Assembly: GCA_026706815.1 (NCBI GenBank)
Contig: JAPOYA010000001.1
Location: forward strand, 1-64,000
Direction of reading: 5' to 3'
Length of the DNA: 64,000 nt
Source: Acidimicrobiaceae bacterium
GTDB lineage: Bacteria; Actinomycetota; Acidimicrobiia; Acidimicrobiales; Aldehydirespiratoraceae
Numbering within the stretch: position 1 is the stretch's first letter; every line of letters begins with the position of its first letter. The notes under the pieces are model-generated. The model did no database searches. It saw only the letters and a list, made by a program, of their open reading frames with translations, and had not been told where the DNA came from. Shown in pieces: positions 24,547 through 32,143 of the stretch. Position numbers and translations under genes: made by a program.

Positions 24547-24792
24547 ATGAGTGGGACATATCCGGTTGTAGTGGGAGATAGAGGTCGGGTTGTTCTGCCC
24601 GCGAGTGTGCGTCGGCGTGCCGGGATGTCTGCGGGAACACCGCTTGTTCTTTTGGAGACTTCCGATGGGCTGGTGTTGTTGACTCGCAAGCAGTTGCAGT
24701 CTCGGGTCCGCAGCGAACTGGCGGGACTGGACTTGGTCGGCGATCTGATTGCTGAGCGACGCCGGGACGCTTCAGTTGAGGATGCTCTTTGA
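24547..24792 (+). CDS. AbrB/SpoVT-type antitoxin
   Basis: The 81-residue product starts MSGTYPVVVGDRGRVVLPASVRRRAGMSAGTPLVLLETSDGLVLL, a swapped-hairpin AbrB DNA-binding domain. A C-terminal helical tail (LIAERRRDASVEDAL) would wrap the toxin. Its TGA overlaps the toxin's TTG start (TTGA). It is expected to neutralise the PIN toxin and repress its own promoter. I use ATG 24547 because the track's earlier start lies upstream of the apparent -10. Confidence 0.88.
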   Translation: MSGTYPVVVGDRGRVVLPASVRRRAGMSAGTPLVLLETSDGLVLLTRKQLQSRVRSELAGLDLVGDLIAERRRDASVEDAL

Positions 24793-25157
24793 GCGTCGTG
24801 CTCGACGCTTCGGCGATTCTCGCCTTTGTTCAAGGTGAGGCTGGTGCCGGCGTGGTTGAGTCCGCGCTTGCCGATGATCCCAGATGCAGTGCGGTCAACT
24901 GGTCGGAGGTGGCACAGAAGGTTCTCGGAGCGGGTCGTGATTGGGACTTGGTCAGGGGCCTGCTCCTGAGCTGCGACATCGAAGTCGAACCCGTGAGTGC
25001 AGCCGACGCCGAATGGGCCGCCCGTCGCTGGAAACCCGGCGAGGGACTCTCCTTGGCCGACCGTCTGTGTCTCGCCCTTGCCGAACGCCTCGGCTGCGAG
25101 GTCCTGACCGCCGACCGTTCTTGGCATCCTTCCCCCCGCGTCACCCAGATCCGCTGA
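24789..25157 (+). CDS. PIN-domain toxin (VapC-like ribonuclease)
   Basis: The 122-residue protein starts at TTG 24789, overlapping the antitoxin stop. The conserved PIN acids are visible: Asp in VVLDASAILAF, Glu in AVNWSEVAQKV, Asp in LSLADRLCLALA and Asp in VLTADRSW. Members of the family cleave RNA, often tRNA or rRNA, under Mg2+. An AbrB-type partner is one of the standard VapB classes. The final codons and stop lie in a 14-bp tandem repeat. Confidence 0.9.
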   Translation: MSVVLDASAILAFVQGEAGAGVVESALADDPRCSAVNWSEVAQKVLGAGRDWDLVRGLLLSCDIEVEPVSAADAEWAARRWKPGEGLSLADRLCLALAERLGCEVLTADRSWHPSPRVTQIR

Positions 25158-25170
25158 CCCAGATCCGCTG
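25143..25170. repeat. 14-bp tandem duplication across the toxin stop codon
   Basis: The unit acccagatccgctg occurs at 25143-25156 and 25157-25170. The first copy encodes the last residues TQIR plus the first bases of the TGA. The second copy is a non-coding echo that would recreate the same end if the first stop were lost. Confidence 0.9.
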
Positions 25171-25191
25171 ACCCCGACTCAGAGGGGTTGA

Positions 25192-26448
25192 TCAGTTGGC
25201 GGGGAGGTCTTTGAAGGGGGTGTCGGGGGGCGGGGCCGGTTCTTTGGGAAGGCCCAAGAAGCGCTCGCCGATGATGTTGCGCTGCACCTGGTCCGTTCCG
25301 CCGTAGATGGCGGGCGCCGGTGAATGCAGAGTCCTGCGTTGAACGTCGCCCTTGCCGGGACCCGCGTCGGCGTCGGCGCCCGCGAGCATGCCGGCCGCCC
25401 CGATCGACTGGTTGCCCACCTCGCGCCGCATCCGGGCGATTTCGCTCATGGCCAACTTGCCGAGGCTGCCGACGGCGGGGACCGCGCTATGGCGGGCTCG
25501 CAGGCCCAGCATGCGATTCACCTCTTCGCTGATGTACAAGCGCATCCGGGAGTCAAGGCGCTCAGCGGTGTCGAGCCCGAGTTCGGCCGAGATCTGGTGG
25601 TACCAAACAGCGGCAGGCAACCTCTTGGCTTTGTTGGGACCCGCGTTGCCAGACCCAAGACCGCGCGTCTTGAAGCGGTAGTAGGCGAAGCTGCCGGCGG
25701 GCTTGTCCAAGTCTGGCGAGTCGCGGCCCGCTTTGGCGAAAGGAAGCATCACCCCTGCTCCGGCGAGGCCGGCTCGCTCGTGCATGAGGGTGGTGTTGGC
25801 CACTCTCCAGCCATCGTCGACAGAACCGATCACAGCATCGTGGCCGACCACAGCATCGTCGATGAAAACCTCGTTGAAGAAGGCTTGACCGGTCATCTCA
25901 ACCAGGGGGCGAACGTCGACTCCGGCTTGTCGCATGGGAAAGGCGAACCAGGTGATCCCGGAGTGCTTCGGTTTGTCCCGGTCGCTGCGGGCTATCAGCA
26001 TTCCGTATTCGGTGCCCGCCGCGAGGCTGGTCCAGACTTTCTGCCCGCTGATCGTCCAGACGTCGCCGTCGCGCGCTGCCGAAGTCTGCAGCCCTGCCAG
26101 ATCCGAGCCTGCGCCGGGCTCAGAGAAGAGCTGGCACCAAGACTCTTGCCCGGTGAGCATTGGTGGGATGTAGCGCTCGATCTGCTCGGGCGTGCCGTGC
26201 GCGGCGATGGTGGGGGCAGCCATCATCATGGAGATGCCGACCGCTGGACCGAGAGTGCCGGCGTCTCGCAGTCCGAGGCGCGACTCGTTCTCCTCTTGGC
26301 GTGAATAACCCCGCCCGAACGCCTCCACAGGAAGCGAGGGGAGGCAATAGCGGGCCTCAAAGAGGCACTCCCACCATTGTGCAACCGTCATCTCGGGATC
26401 CCAGTTCGTCTCGGCCCAAGAGCGTGCTTGGTCTCTGATCGTCGCCAT
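25192..26448 (-). CDS. Acyl-CoA dehydrogenase
   Basis: The 418-residue flavoprotein has the family signature CQLFSEPGAGSDLAGLQTSA, the FAD-site WTISGQKVWTSLA, FFNEVFIDDAVV and the C-terminal GGTDQVQRNIIGERFLGLPKEP. It introduces an alpha-beta double bond into an acyl-CoA with FAD. The N-terminal region (WWECLFEARYCLPSLP) resembles the large FadE branch active on unusual or steroid-derived acyl chains, but chain specificity is not readable. It converges with the PIN toxin gene. Confidence 0.92.
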   Translation of the reverse strand: MATIRDQARSWAETNWDPEMTVAQWWECLFEARYCLPSLPVEAFGRGYSRQEENESRLGLRDAGTLGPAVGISMMMAAPTIAAHGTPEQIERYIPPMLTGQESWCQLFSEPGAGSDLAGLQTSAARDGDVWTISGQKVWTSLAAGTEYGMLIARSDRDKPKHSGITWFAFPMRQAGVDVRPLVEMTGQAFFNEVFIDDAVVGHDAVIGSVDDGWRVANTTLMHERAGLAGAGVMLPFAKAGRDSPDLDKPAGSFAYYRFKTRGLGSGNAGPNKAKRLPAAVWYHQISAELGLDTAERLDSRMRLYISEEVNRMLGLRARHSAVPAVGSLGKLAMSEIARMRREVGNQSIGAAGMLAGADADAGPGKGDVQRRTLHSPAPAIYGGTDQVQRNIIGERFLGLPKEPAPPPDTPFKDLPAN

Positions 26449-26565
26449 GTTGAGAGTATACTTTCAGGCCGTCACGCCCCTTCCGCCCATTCCGGCTCCG
26501 CTTGCCTCGCCTCGCAACTTCAGCTCCTCGCAGCGGGGGCTGCTCCCGCCGGCCGCGATTTTCGC

Positions 26566-26618
26566 TAGCCGGGCCCGGCGTGGCCGGAGCCGCGCCGGGT
26601 TGTTGCCTGGCGTGAGTC
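26566..26618. repeat. Copy of a dispersed GC-rich repeat (CCGGCGTGGCCGGAGCCG type)
   Basis: Within the 199-bp divergent spacer between the acyl-CoA dehydrogenase and the channel-like gene is ccggcgtggccggagccgcg followed by a half-copy gttgttgcctggcgtg. Both parts match the repeat seen at 34657, 57297 and 53975. I see nothing else in this spacer beyond AT-poor promoter-like DNA. Confidence 0.5.
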
Positions 26619-26647
26619 CGGTGTTGTCGGACATCTAAGCTGTCTAC

Positions 26648-27742
26648 GTGATCGCGGTTCGGATTCTCGCGGGGGTACTGGGGGGTCTGGTGGCCGTCGC
26701 CACGATGGGATCGGCGATACGAACCGTTGTGGTACCCCGAGGCGAACAGTCGTTTCTTGCCAATGCCACCGTGCTGACAATGCGCTTAGTCTTCAACCGC
26801 AGAGCGCGTCGACACAAGAACTGGCACAAAGCCGAAGCCGTCAAGGCCCGTTTCGCGCCGGTGACCCTGATGATGTTCCCCTTTGTCTGGGCGAGTGGCG
26901 TGATCATTGGCTGCTCCGGTGTGTTCTGGGCTCTGGGGGTTCGGCCTTATCAGGCTGCGCTTGTATTGTCCGGCTCGTCGCTCACCACGCTTGGTTTCCG
27001 CGACACGGAAGATTTCCCCACCCTGCTTGTGGAAATCGCCGAGGGGATCGTTGGCCTCGGCCTGGTCGCCCTGTTGATCAGTTTCCTGCCGACCATCTAC
27101 GGGGCGTTCTCAAGCAGGGAGACCGCGGTTGCGAAATGGCATCTGCGTTCGACGGGAATCGACGGCGTCGCCAGCCCGGCTTCGATGCTGATGCGCCGGC
27201 ATCGCCTTGGATCTCTCGACGACATGATGCACGCTTGGTACGAATGGGAAGACTGGTTCGTCGAAATCGAGGAGAGCCACACCAACTTCCCGATCTTGGT
27301 CTTCTTCCGATCACCGGTACCGGAGCGCTCCTGGATCACCAGCGCGGGGTTGGCTCTGGACTCAGCGGCGCTCTACTGCTCTGCGCTTGATCTTGGCGCC
27401 GACTATCGCGCCCAGTTGATGATTCGCACCGGGACCCTGTCGCTGCGACGGATATGCGACTATTTCGGGTTCGAATACGATCCCGACCCTTCTCCCGATG
27501 CCCCGATAGCCATCGATAAAGATGAGTTCGACCAGGTGTTCAGACTCTTCAAGACGCTTGGGATGCCGGTCGTAGACGATCCCGAACAGGCTTGGCGCGA
27601 CTTCGCCGGCTGGAGGGTCAATTACGACCGTCCCCTGCTGTCGCTGGCCACCTGGGTAGAGGCACCGAGAGCGCCATGGTCCTCGGACCGGCAGGTAGCC
27701 ATTCGTCGCCCGCGGATTTGGAATCGGCGCAGACGCGCATGA
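26648..27742 (+). CDS. Ion-channel-like membrane protein with non-canonical filter
   Basis: The 364-residue product starts at GTG. It has an N-terminal helix (IAVRILAGVLGGLVAVATMGSAI), a second helix (LMMFPFVWASGVIIGCSGVFWALG), a re-entrant-like stretch with SGSSLTTLGFRDTEDFPT, and a third helix (IAEGIVGLGLVALLISFLPTIY). About 220 cytosolic residues follow. The helix-pore-helix pattern and T-L-G-F-x-D align with the K+-channel filter T-x-G-Y-G-D, but the second Gly is Arg. It may be a divergent channel or a non-conducting relative. It opens a cluster of ion-transport genes. Function remains inferred. Confidence 0.6.
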   Translation: MIAVRILAGVLGGLVAVATMGSAIRTVVVPRGEQSFLANATVLTMRLVFNRRARRHKNWHKAEAVKARFAPVTLMMFPFVWASGVIIGCSGVFWALGVRPYQAALVLSGSSLTTLGFRDTEDFPTLLVEIAEGIVGLGLVALLISFLPTIYGAFSSRETAVAKWHLRSTGIDGVASPASMLMRRHRLGSLDDMMHAWYEWEDWFVEIEESHTNFPILVFFRSPVPERSWITSAGLALDSAALYCSALDLGADYRAQLMIRTGTLSLRRICDYFGFEYDPDPSPDAPIAIDKDEFDQVFRLFKTLGMPVVDDPEQAWRDFAGWRVNYDRPLLSLATWVEAPRAPWSSDRQVAIRRPRIWNRRRRA

Positions 27743-27835
27743 GATGAGCCACCGCAGCGTGCGTCTCAGTGTGCATTGCACAGCCCACACGGCCGATTGC
27801 CCGGGTAGAGTGCAAGCCGCATCTGGAGGAACCAA

Positions 27836-28300
27836 ATGAACCAACTCAAGCGGCTTGTTGCAATTCTCGTGGCCGTTCTCTCGGTGGCCGCGCTCGTCTC
27901 AGGATGCGGCGACGATGACTCCGATGTCGGCACACCTGTCGAGGAATACACCAAGTACCTCGTCCAACAAGCCATCGACCGCTACGACGCCGAAGGCCGT
28001 GAAGCGGCGTTCGAATACTACAATTCAGCTGAGAGCCTGAACGGGTCCTGGTACGTGTTCATCATCGAAGGCGACTACCTCCTCGTGAATCCGAACAGGC
28101 CGGATCTGATCGGAACGTCCACCGCAGCGCGGTCAGACGTCAACGGCAAACCCTACGGCAAAGACATAGTCGCAGCAGACGAAGACGGGGTGTGGGTGGA
28201 CTACTTCTTCACGCATCCAATCACCCGTGAACCCACCCAGAAGTTCTCCTGGGCGGTTCGGCATGACGGTTTGGTCTTCGCCTCAGGCTGGTTCGAGTAG
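27836..28300 (+). CDS. Lipoprotein with single Cache-like sensor domain
   Basis: The 154-residue product begins after a clear CTGGAGGAACC ribosome-binding site. It has a lipoprotein signal (RLVAILVAVLSVAALVSGC, lipobox VSGC) and a mature part matching the sCache_2 pattern: VQQAIDRYDAEGREAAFEYYNSAES...WYVFIIEGDYLLVNPNRPDLIGT...GKPYGKDIV...GVWVDYFFTHP. Such domains bind small ligands outside the cell, usually on chemoreceptors or kinases; here the domain stands alone on a lipid anchor. A -10-like TAGAGT lies about 30 bp upstream. Confidence 0.8.
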   Translation: MNQLKRLVAILVAVLSVAALVSGCGDDDSDVGTPVEEYTKYLVQQAIDRYDAEGREAAFEYYNSAESLNGSWYVFIIEGDYLLVNPNRPDLIGTSTAARSDVNGKPYGKDIVAADEDGVWVDYFFTHPITREPTQKFSWAVRHDGLVFASGWFE

Positions 28301-28321
28301 GGGTATCGGGCACCAATCTGG

Positions 28322-28343
28322 CTCCCAGACAGCAAACTGGGAG
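28322..28343 (+). other. Short hairpin abutting the start of the MgtE-like gene
   Basis: The arms ctcccag (28322-28328) and ctgggag (28337-28343) form a perfect 7-bp stem with an 8-base loop. The 3' arm ends two bases before the GTG at 28345. It could terminate the lipoprotein transcript weakly (no T run) or mask the GGGAGG next to the start. Confidence 0.4.
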
Positions 28344-28344
28344 G

Positions 28345-29580
28345 GTGAAGCGTCGCCTTGTCCGCGTCGCGCGCCGCTGGCGCGCCGTCATAGGCAGAGA
28401 CGAACGCGCCTACCGCGACAGTTTCGTCGCCCTGGTGCTTTCCGCGATCACAAGCCTCGTTGCCGGTGTGACCCTGGCCACGACCACCGACACCCTCGAA
28501 GAACTGCCCGGTCTGCTGCTGTTGGTGCCGGCCGCGCTGGCAGTGAAAGGCAATGTGTTCGGCGCCTTGGGGAGCAGGCTCGGCACCAGTATTCATGCGG
28601 GCACGTTTCGGCTGAGCCCGCGCCTCGACTCAGCCGTCGGTCAGAACATCGCCGCGGCGATGCTCCTCAGCTTGGTGATATCGGTGGCGATCGCGGTGCT
28701 GGCCAAAGGCGTCGCGATCGTCTTTGCGGTGTCGCCGACGATGTCGCTGGCGGACTTCGTTGTCGTCTCGACACTGGGCGGCCTGCTTGCCTCCGTTTTC
28801 ATGTTGGCGATCACACTGCTGTTGGCCAACGGCTCGGGGCGTTTCGGGTGGGACCTGGACAACGTGGTGTCGCCGTTGGCAACCGCGGCGAGCGACCTGA
28901 TGAGCCTTCCGGCTCTGATCCTGGCCGCGCAACTCGCCGGCCTGGAAGTGTTCACACCGGTCACCGCTGCGGTGCTTGCGGTTGTGTCCGTCGGCGGTGT
29001 GGTGTGGGCGCTGCTTGCCAACCATCTATTGTTGCGCGCAATCGTGCGCGAGTCGATTCCGGTGCTGGCTCTGGCTGGGCTGCTTGACCTGATCGCAGGG
29101 ACTACCATCGAGAAACGGCTTGACGACCTTCTCGAATATCCGGTTCTGCTGGTGTTGCTCCCTGGATTCCTTGGGACTGCCGGCGGGCTCGGCGGAGTGC
29201 TCTCGAGTCGTCTTTCGACCAAAGTCCATCTGGGTTTGCTGCGTCCGGGACCCGTGCCCCGGGGATCTGCCGGGGCCGACATCGCCATGATCTTCGGATT
29301 GTCGATCCCAGTGTTCGCGATCACCGGAGCTGTCGCCGAACTTGGTGGTGTCTTGGCGAACCAGGCCAGTCCCGGCCTGTTCGACCTGGTCGCGGTGGCC
29401 TTGGTGGGTGGCCTGTTGGCTACGGTCTGCGTTGTGATCGTTGCCTACTACGCAACGATCATCGCTGTCAGATTCGGGCTCGACCCCGATACCCACGGCA
29501 TTCCAATGGTGACTTCATCACTGGATTTTGTAGGTGCTTTCACCCTGATCCTGGCCATCGTGGCCGTGGGAGTGGCTTGA
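28345..29580 (+). CDS. SLC41/MgtE-domain magnesium or cation transporter
   Basis: The 411-residue protein contains two homologous MgtE-type membrane domains, each opening with the conserved loop: PAALAVKGNVFGALGSRLGTSIHAG in the first half and PGFLGTAGGLGGVLSSRLSTKVHLG in the second. About ten hydrophobic helices are visible and there is no N-terminal CBS or MgtE_N domain. That arrangement is the SLC41-like form, transporting Mg2+ or related divalent ions. It lies 49 bp upstream of a PhoU/TrkA-C protein, a recurrent partner that probably gates it. The GTG start is the track's choice. Confidence 0.85.
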   Translation: MKRRLVRVARRWRAVIGRDERAYRDSFVALVLSAITSLVAGVTLATTTDTLEELPGLLLLVPAALAVKGNVFGALGSRLGTSIHAGTFRLSPRLDSAVGQNIAAAMLLSLVISVAIAVLAKGVAIVFAVSPTMSLADFVVVSTLGGLLASVFMLAITLLLANGSGRFGWDLDNVVSPLATAASDLMSLPALILAAQLAGLEVFTPVTAAVLAVVSVGGVVWALLANHLLLRAIVRESIPVLALAGLLDLIAGTTIEKRLDDLLEYPVLLVLLPGFLGTAGGLGGVLSSRLSTKVHLGLLRPGPVPRGSAGADIAMIFGLSIPVFAITGAVAELGGVLANQASPGLFDLVAVALVGGLLATVCVVIVAYYATIIAVRFGLDPDTHGIPMVTSSLDFVGAFTLILAIVAVGVA

Positions 29581-29629
29581 GTCATGGGGCGCGCCTCTAG
29601 GGTATTGAACCATAGGGAGTAAGGAGACA

Positions 29630-30853
29630 ATGGACGACAGGCCGCGCAACCTGCGGGAGATGCTCGCCACTGCCAAGGACAAGTCTGAGCTGATGGTCGA
29701 TCTGGCGTACGCCGCGCTGTTCTTCGGCGACCCGGACATGGCTGAAGAAATCGCAGATCTGGAAGAAGAGATGAGCCATTTGGTCCACGACATGCGCGGC
29801 GTGTGCGTGATGGCTGTGCGGCGTCCGCGGGAGTCCGAGGGGATGTCATCGGTGCTGCAGGTGATTTCGGCGATCGAGCGCATCGCCAACGACGCAGTCG
29901 ACATCGCCCGCATCGTCACCCACAAACTCGGGATCCCGGCTGAGTTGGTGGCCGACCTGTCGGCCGCGGAGGAAGTGAGCCACCGGGTGTCGGTCTCGCC
30001 TTTGTCGAAGCTCACTCACCGCCCCCTGCGCGACCATGAACTCCCGGTCCAGACCGGTATGCGGGTGATGGCGGTGCGCCGCCGGCATTGGATCACCGAT
30101 GTGGACGGCGACACTGTGCTGATACCGGGCGATGTTCTGTTCCTTCGAGGGTCGCCCGACGGAATAGGGCCTTTGAGGGATTTGGCCGGCGCCGAACCAT
30201 GGGAAGCTCCGCAGCTGCCTGAGGATCCGTTTGTGACCGACCTGGACCGAGCGGTCGATGTGCTGGTCGAGATGAAGAACCTCAGCGAGGTCGCGGTCGG
30301 CCTGGCTTACTCGGCCCTCGTCCTCGGCGACCTCGGGCTCGCGGCGGAAGTACGTCACATCGAAGACCGCCTCGATGAGATGAAGGACCGCCTCGAGCTC
30401 TGGGTGTTGCGGGCGGCGTCAGAGAAGGTCGACCCCTCACCGTTGCGAGGTCTTCTTCACCTGTCGCAGGCAGCCGAAGACATCGGTGACCAAGCCCAGG
30501 CGATGGTCTGGTTGATCGAGAAACAGGAGGACGTCCACCCGGTGTTGGAGTTGGCTCTCGGCGACAGTGATGAGGTGGTGATCCGGGTACCGGTTCGTGC
30601 GGCAAGCGAAGCAGACGGCCGCCTCCTCTCCGAACTGCGACTCAACATCGAGCCCGGTTTCACAGTCCTTGCCATACGGCGCGGCGAACAGTACGTGTAT
30701 CGACCCCGCGGCCGCGCGCGGCTCGCTGCCGGCGACGAGTTGATCGCCAGCGGACCCGACGAGGGGCGAGAACTCCTCGCTTTGCGCTGCGGCTGGCTCC
30801 TGCTCGATCCCGACGGCGACGGAGAAATGGAACTCGAGCCGGTCTCGGGCTGA
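29630..30853 (+). CDS. PhoU/TrkA-C regulatory protein for the adjacent transporter
   Basis: The 407-residue soluble protein follows GTAAGGAGACA, a strong ribosome-binding site. It is an internal duplication: PhoU-like helical bundle (SELMVDLAYAALFFGDPDMAEEIADLEEEMSHL), TrkA_C domain (TGMRVMAVRRRHWITDVDGDTVLIPGDVLFLRGSPDGI), then a second PhoU-like bundle (LVEMKNLSEVAVGLAYSALVLGDLGLAAEVRHIED) and a second TrkA_C (LRLNIEPGFTVLAIRRGEQYVYRPRGRARLAAGDELIASG). TrkA_C domains bind nucleotides or ions and regulate channels and transporters. By position it is the regulatory partner of the SLC41-like gene. Confidence 0.85.
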   Translation: MDDRPRNLREMLATAKDKSELMVDLAYAALFFGDPDMAEEIADLEEEMSHLVHDMRGVCVMAVRRPRESEGMSSVLQVISAIERIANDAVDIARIVTHKLGIPAELVADLSAAEEVSHRVSVSPLSKLTHRPLRDHELPVQTGMRVMAVRRRHWITDVDGDTVLIPGDVLFLRGSPDGIGPLRDLAGAEPWEAPQLPEDPFVTDLDRAVDVLVEMKNLSEVAVGLAYSALVLGDLGLAAEVRHIEDRLDEMKDRLELWVLRAASEKVDPSPLRGLLHLSQAAEDIGDQAQAMVWLIEKQEDVHPVLELALGDSDEVVIRVPVRAASEADGRLLSELRLNIEPGFTVLAIRRGEQYVYRPRGRARLAAGDELIASGPDEGRELLALRCGWLLLDPDGDGEMELEPVSG

Positions 30854-30864
30854 TAGCGGGCCGC

Positions 30865-30870
30865 TAGATT
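30865..30870 (+). promoter_or_regulatory. -10 element of mca (leaderless)
   Basis: TAGATT ends seven bases before the mca ATG and no Shine-Dalgarno sequence intervenes, so transcription probably starts at the initiator codon. No convincing -35 is visible. Confidence 0.4.
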
Positions 30871-30877
30871 TCACCGA

Positions 30878-31738
30878 ATGCACAGTTCTTTTCGTCTGCT
30901 GTCGATCCACGCACACCCAGACGACGAAGCGTCCAAGGGCTCGGCCACGGTAGCCAAGTACAAGTCGATGGGAGTGCGAACGGTGCTCGTGTGCTGTACC
31001 GGGGGCGAAGAGGGCGAAATCCTCAATCCGGCCATGGACCGGCCCGAAGTACGGGACAACCTCGGCGAAGTGCGCCATGAAGAGCTGGCCAGAGCAGCGG
31101 AGATCATCGGCTACGACACAGTGCACATGCTCGGCTACCGCGATTCCGGCATGGCCGACACTGAGGCCAACTTGAATCCGGACTGCTTCGCGGCGGCGCC
31201 GTTCGACGAAGTGGTCGACCGCCTAGTGGCGCTGTTGCGGCAGGAGCGACCGCATGTAGTGGTCACATATCCCGATGAGCAGGGCGCCTACAACCACCCG
31301 GACCATGTGCGTGTACACGACATAACGCACCCGGCTGTCGAGTTGTGCCAGGACGCGGCGCATCGCCCCGAGCTCGGCACGCCCTGGTCGGTGCCGAAGG
31401 TCTATTACTCGAGTTGGTCGCGCGCCCGCATCGAAGCGAGGCATCGAGCGTTTCTGGATCTTGGCCTGGAGTCGCCCTACGACAAGCGCTGGTTCGATCG
31501 GCCCGATACAGACCACAACATCACCACGAAGGTTCCTGTCGACGGCTTTACAGAAGTGCGCCGTGAGGGGCTGCTTGCGCACGCCACACAGATCGATCCC
31601 GAGTCGCCGTTCTGGTTCGGCCTGCCCACCGAGATCGATCTCGCGCTGTATCCGGTAGACGACTATCGCTTGGCCCGCCCGAAGTGGAACGGTGACCAGC
31701 CCACGGAGACGGATCTCTTCGCGGGCATAGAGCCCTGA
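30878..31738 (+). CDS. mca: Mycothiol S-conjugate amidase
   Basis: The 286-residue PIG-L/LmbE-family protein has the zinc motif AHPDDEAS near the N terminus and the second zinc segment YNHPDHVRVHD. It also has family-specific CCTGGEEGEILNPAMD, MLGYRDSGMADTEAN and PFWFGLPTEI. Mca cleaves mycothiol S-conjugates to a mercapturic acid and GlcN-inositol, detoxifying electrophiles. Length and C terminus favour Mca over the related deacetylase MshB. Its presence means the organism makes mycothiol. Its TGA overlaps the following ATG (TGATG). Confidence 0.93.
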   Translation: MHSSFRLLSIHAHPDDEASKGSATVAKYKSMGVRTVLVCCTGGEEGEILNPAMDRPEVRDNLGEVRHEELARAAEIIGYDTVHMLGYRDSGMADTEANLNPDCFAAAPFDEVVDRLVALLRQERPHVVVTYPDEQGAYNHPDHVRVHDITHPAVELCQDAAHRPELGTPWSVPKVYYSSWSRARIEARHRAFLDLGLESPYDKRWFDRPDTDHNITTKVPVDGFTEVRREGLLAHATQIDPESPFWFGLPTEIDLALYPVDDYRLARPKWNGDQPTETDLFAGIEP

Positions 31739-32136
31739 TGCAGCTCTTCGACGAGGAATGGACAGCGGCGGCCAACGAAGCGCTGGCCGGGTTGCCAGAA
31801 GCTCCCGGAGTCGACGCAGTCATCGAATACACGATCAGCGGGCGGCCCATTGGCCGTGTGAGTCTGACGGTCACCCTCGTCGATGGGGTCTTCTCTGGAA
31901 TCGCCTTGGGCAGGTGGGCCCGCAGCAAGTCCGAAGGCGCCGATATTGCGATATCGATGAACTATCCGGATGCGGTGGCGATCTTGTCGGGAGAGTCGAC
32001 CAGCGACGCCGGTTACATGAGCGGAGCGGTGAAAGTCGAAGGCGACTATCCGCTCTGGCTCTTGGACCTGCGACCTGTTCGTCTAGCCGCGATTGACGCA
32101 CTCGCCCCGTTGATGGCGCAAACCTCCAGCGAGTGA
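31738..32136 (+). CDS. SCP2-like sterol/lipid-binding domain protein
   Basis: The 132-residue protein shows the SCP2-like pattern: FDEEWTAAANEALAGLPEAPGVDAVIEYTISGRPIGRVSLTVTLVDG, then ADIAISMNYPDAVAILSGESTSDAGYMSGAVKVEGDYPLWL. Such domains bind hydrophobic ligands. Start and Mca stop share TGATG, so the two are translated together. A role in handling lipophilic electrophiles destined for mycothiol conjugation is an inference from position only. No catalytic residues are evident. Confidence 0.7.
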   Translation: MQLFDEEWTAAANEALAGLPEAPGVDAVIEYTISGRPIGRVSLTVTLVDGVFSGIALGRWARSKSEGADIAISMNYPDAVAILSGESTSDAGYMSGAVKVEGDYPLWLLDLRPVRLAAIDALAPLMAQTSSE

Positions 32137-32143
32137 GCAGTCG

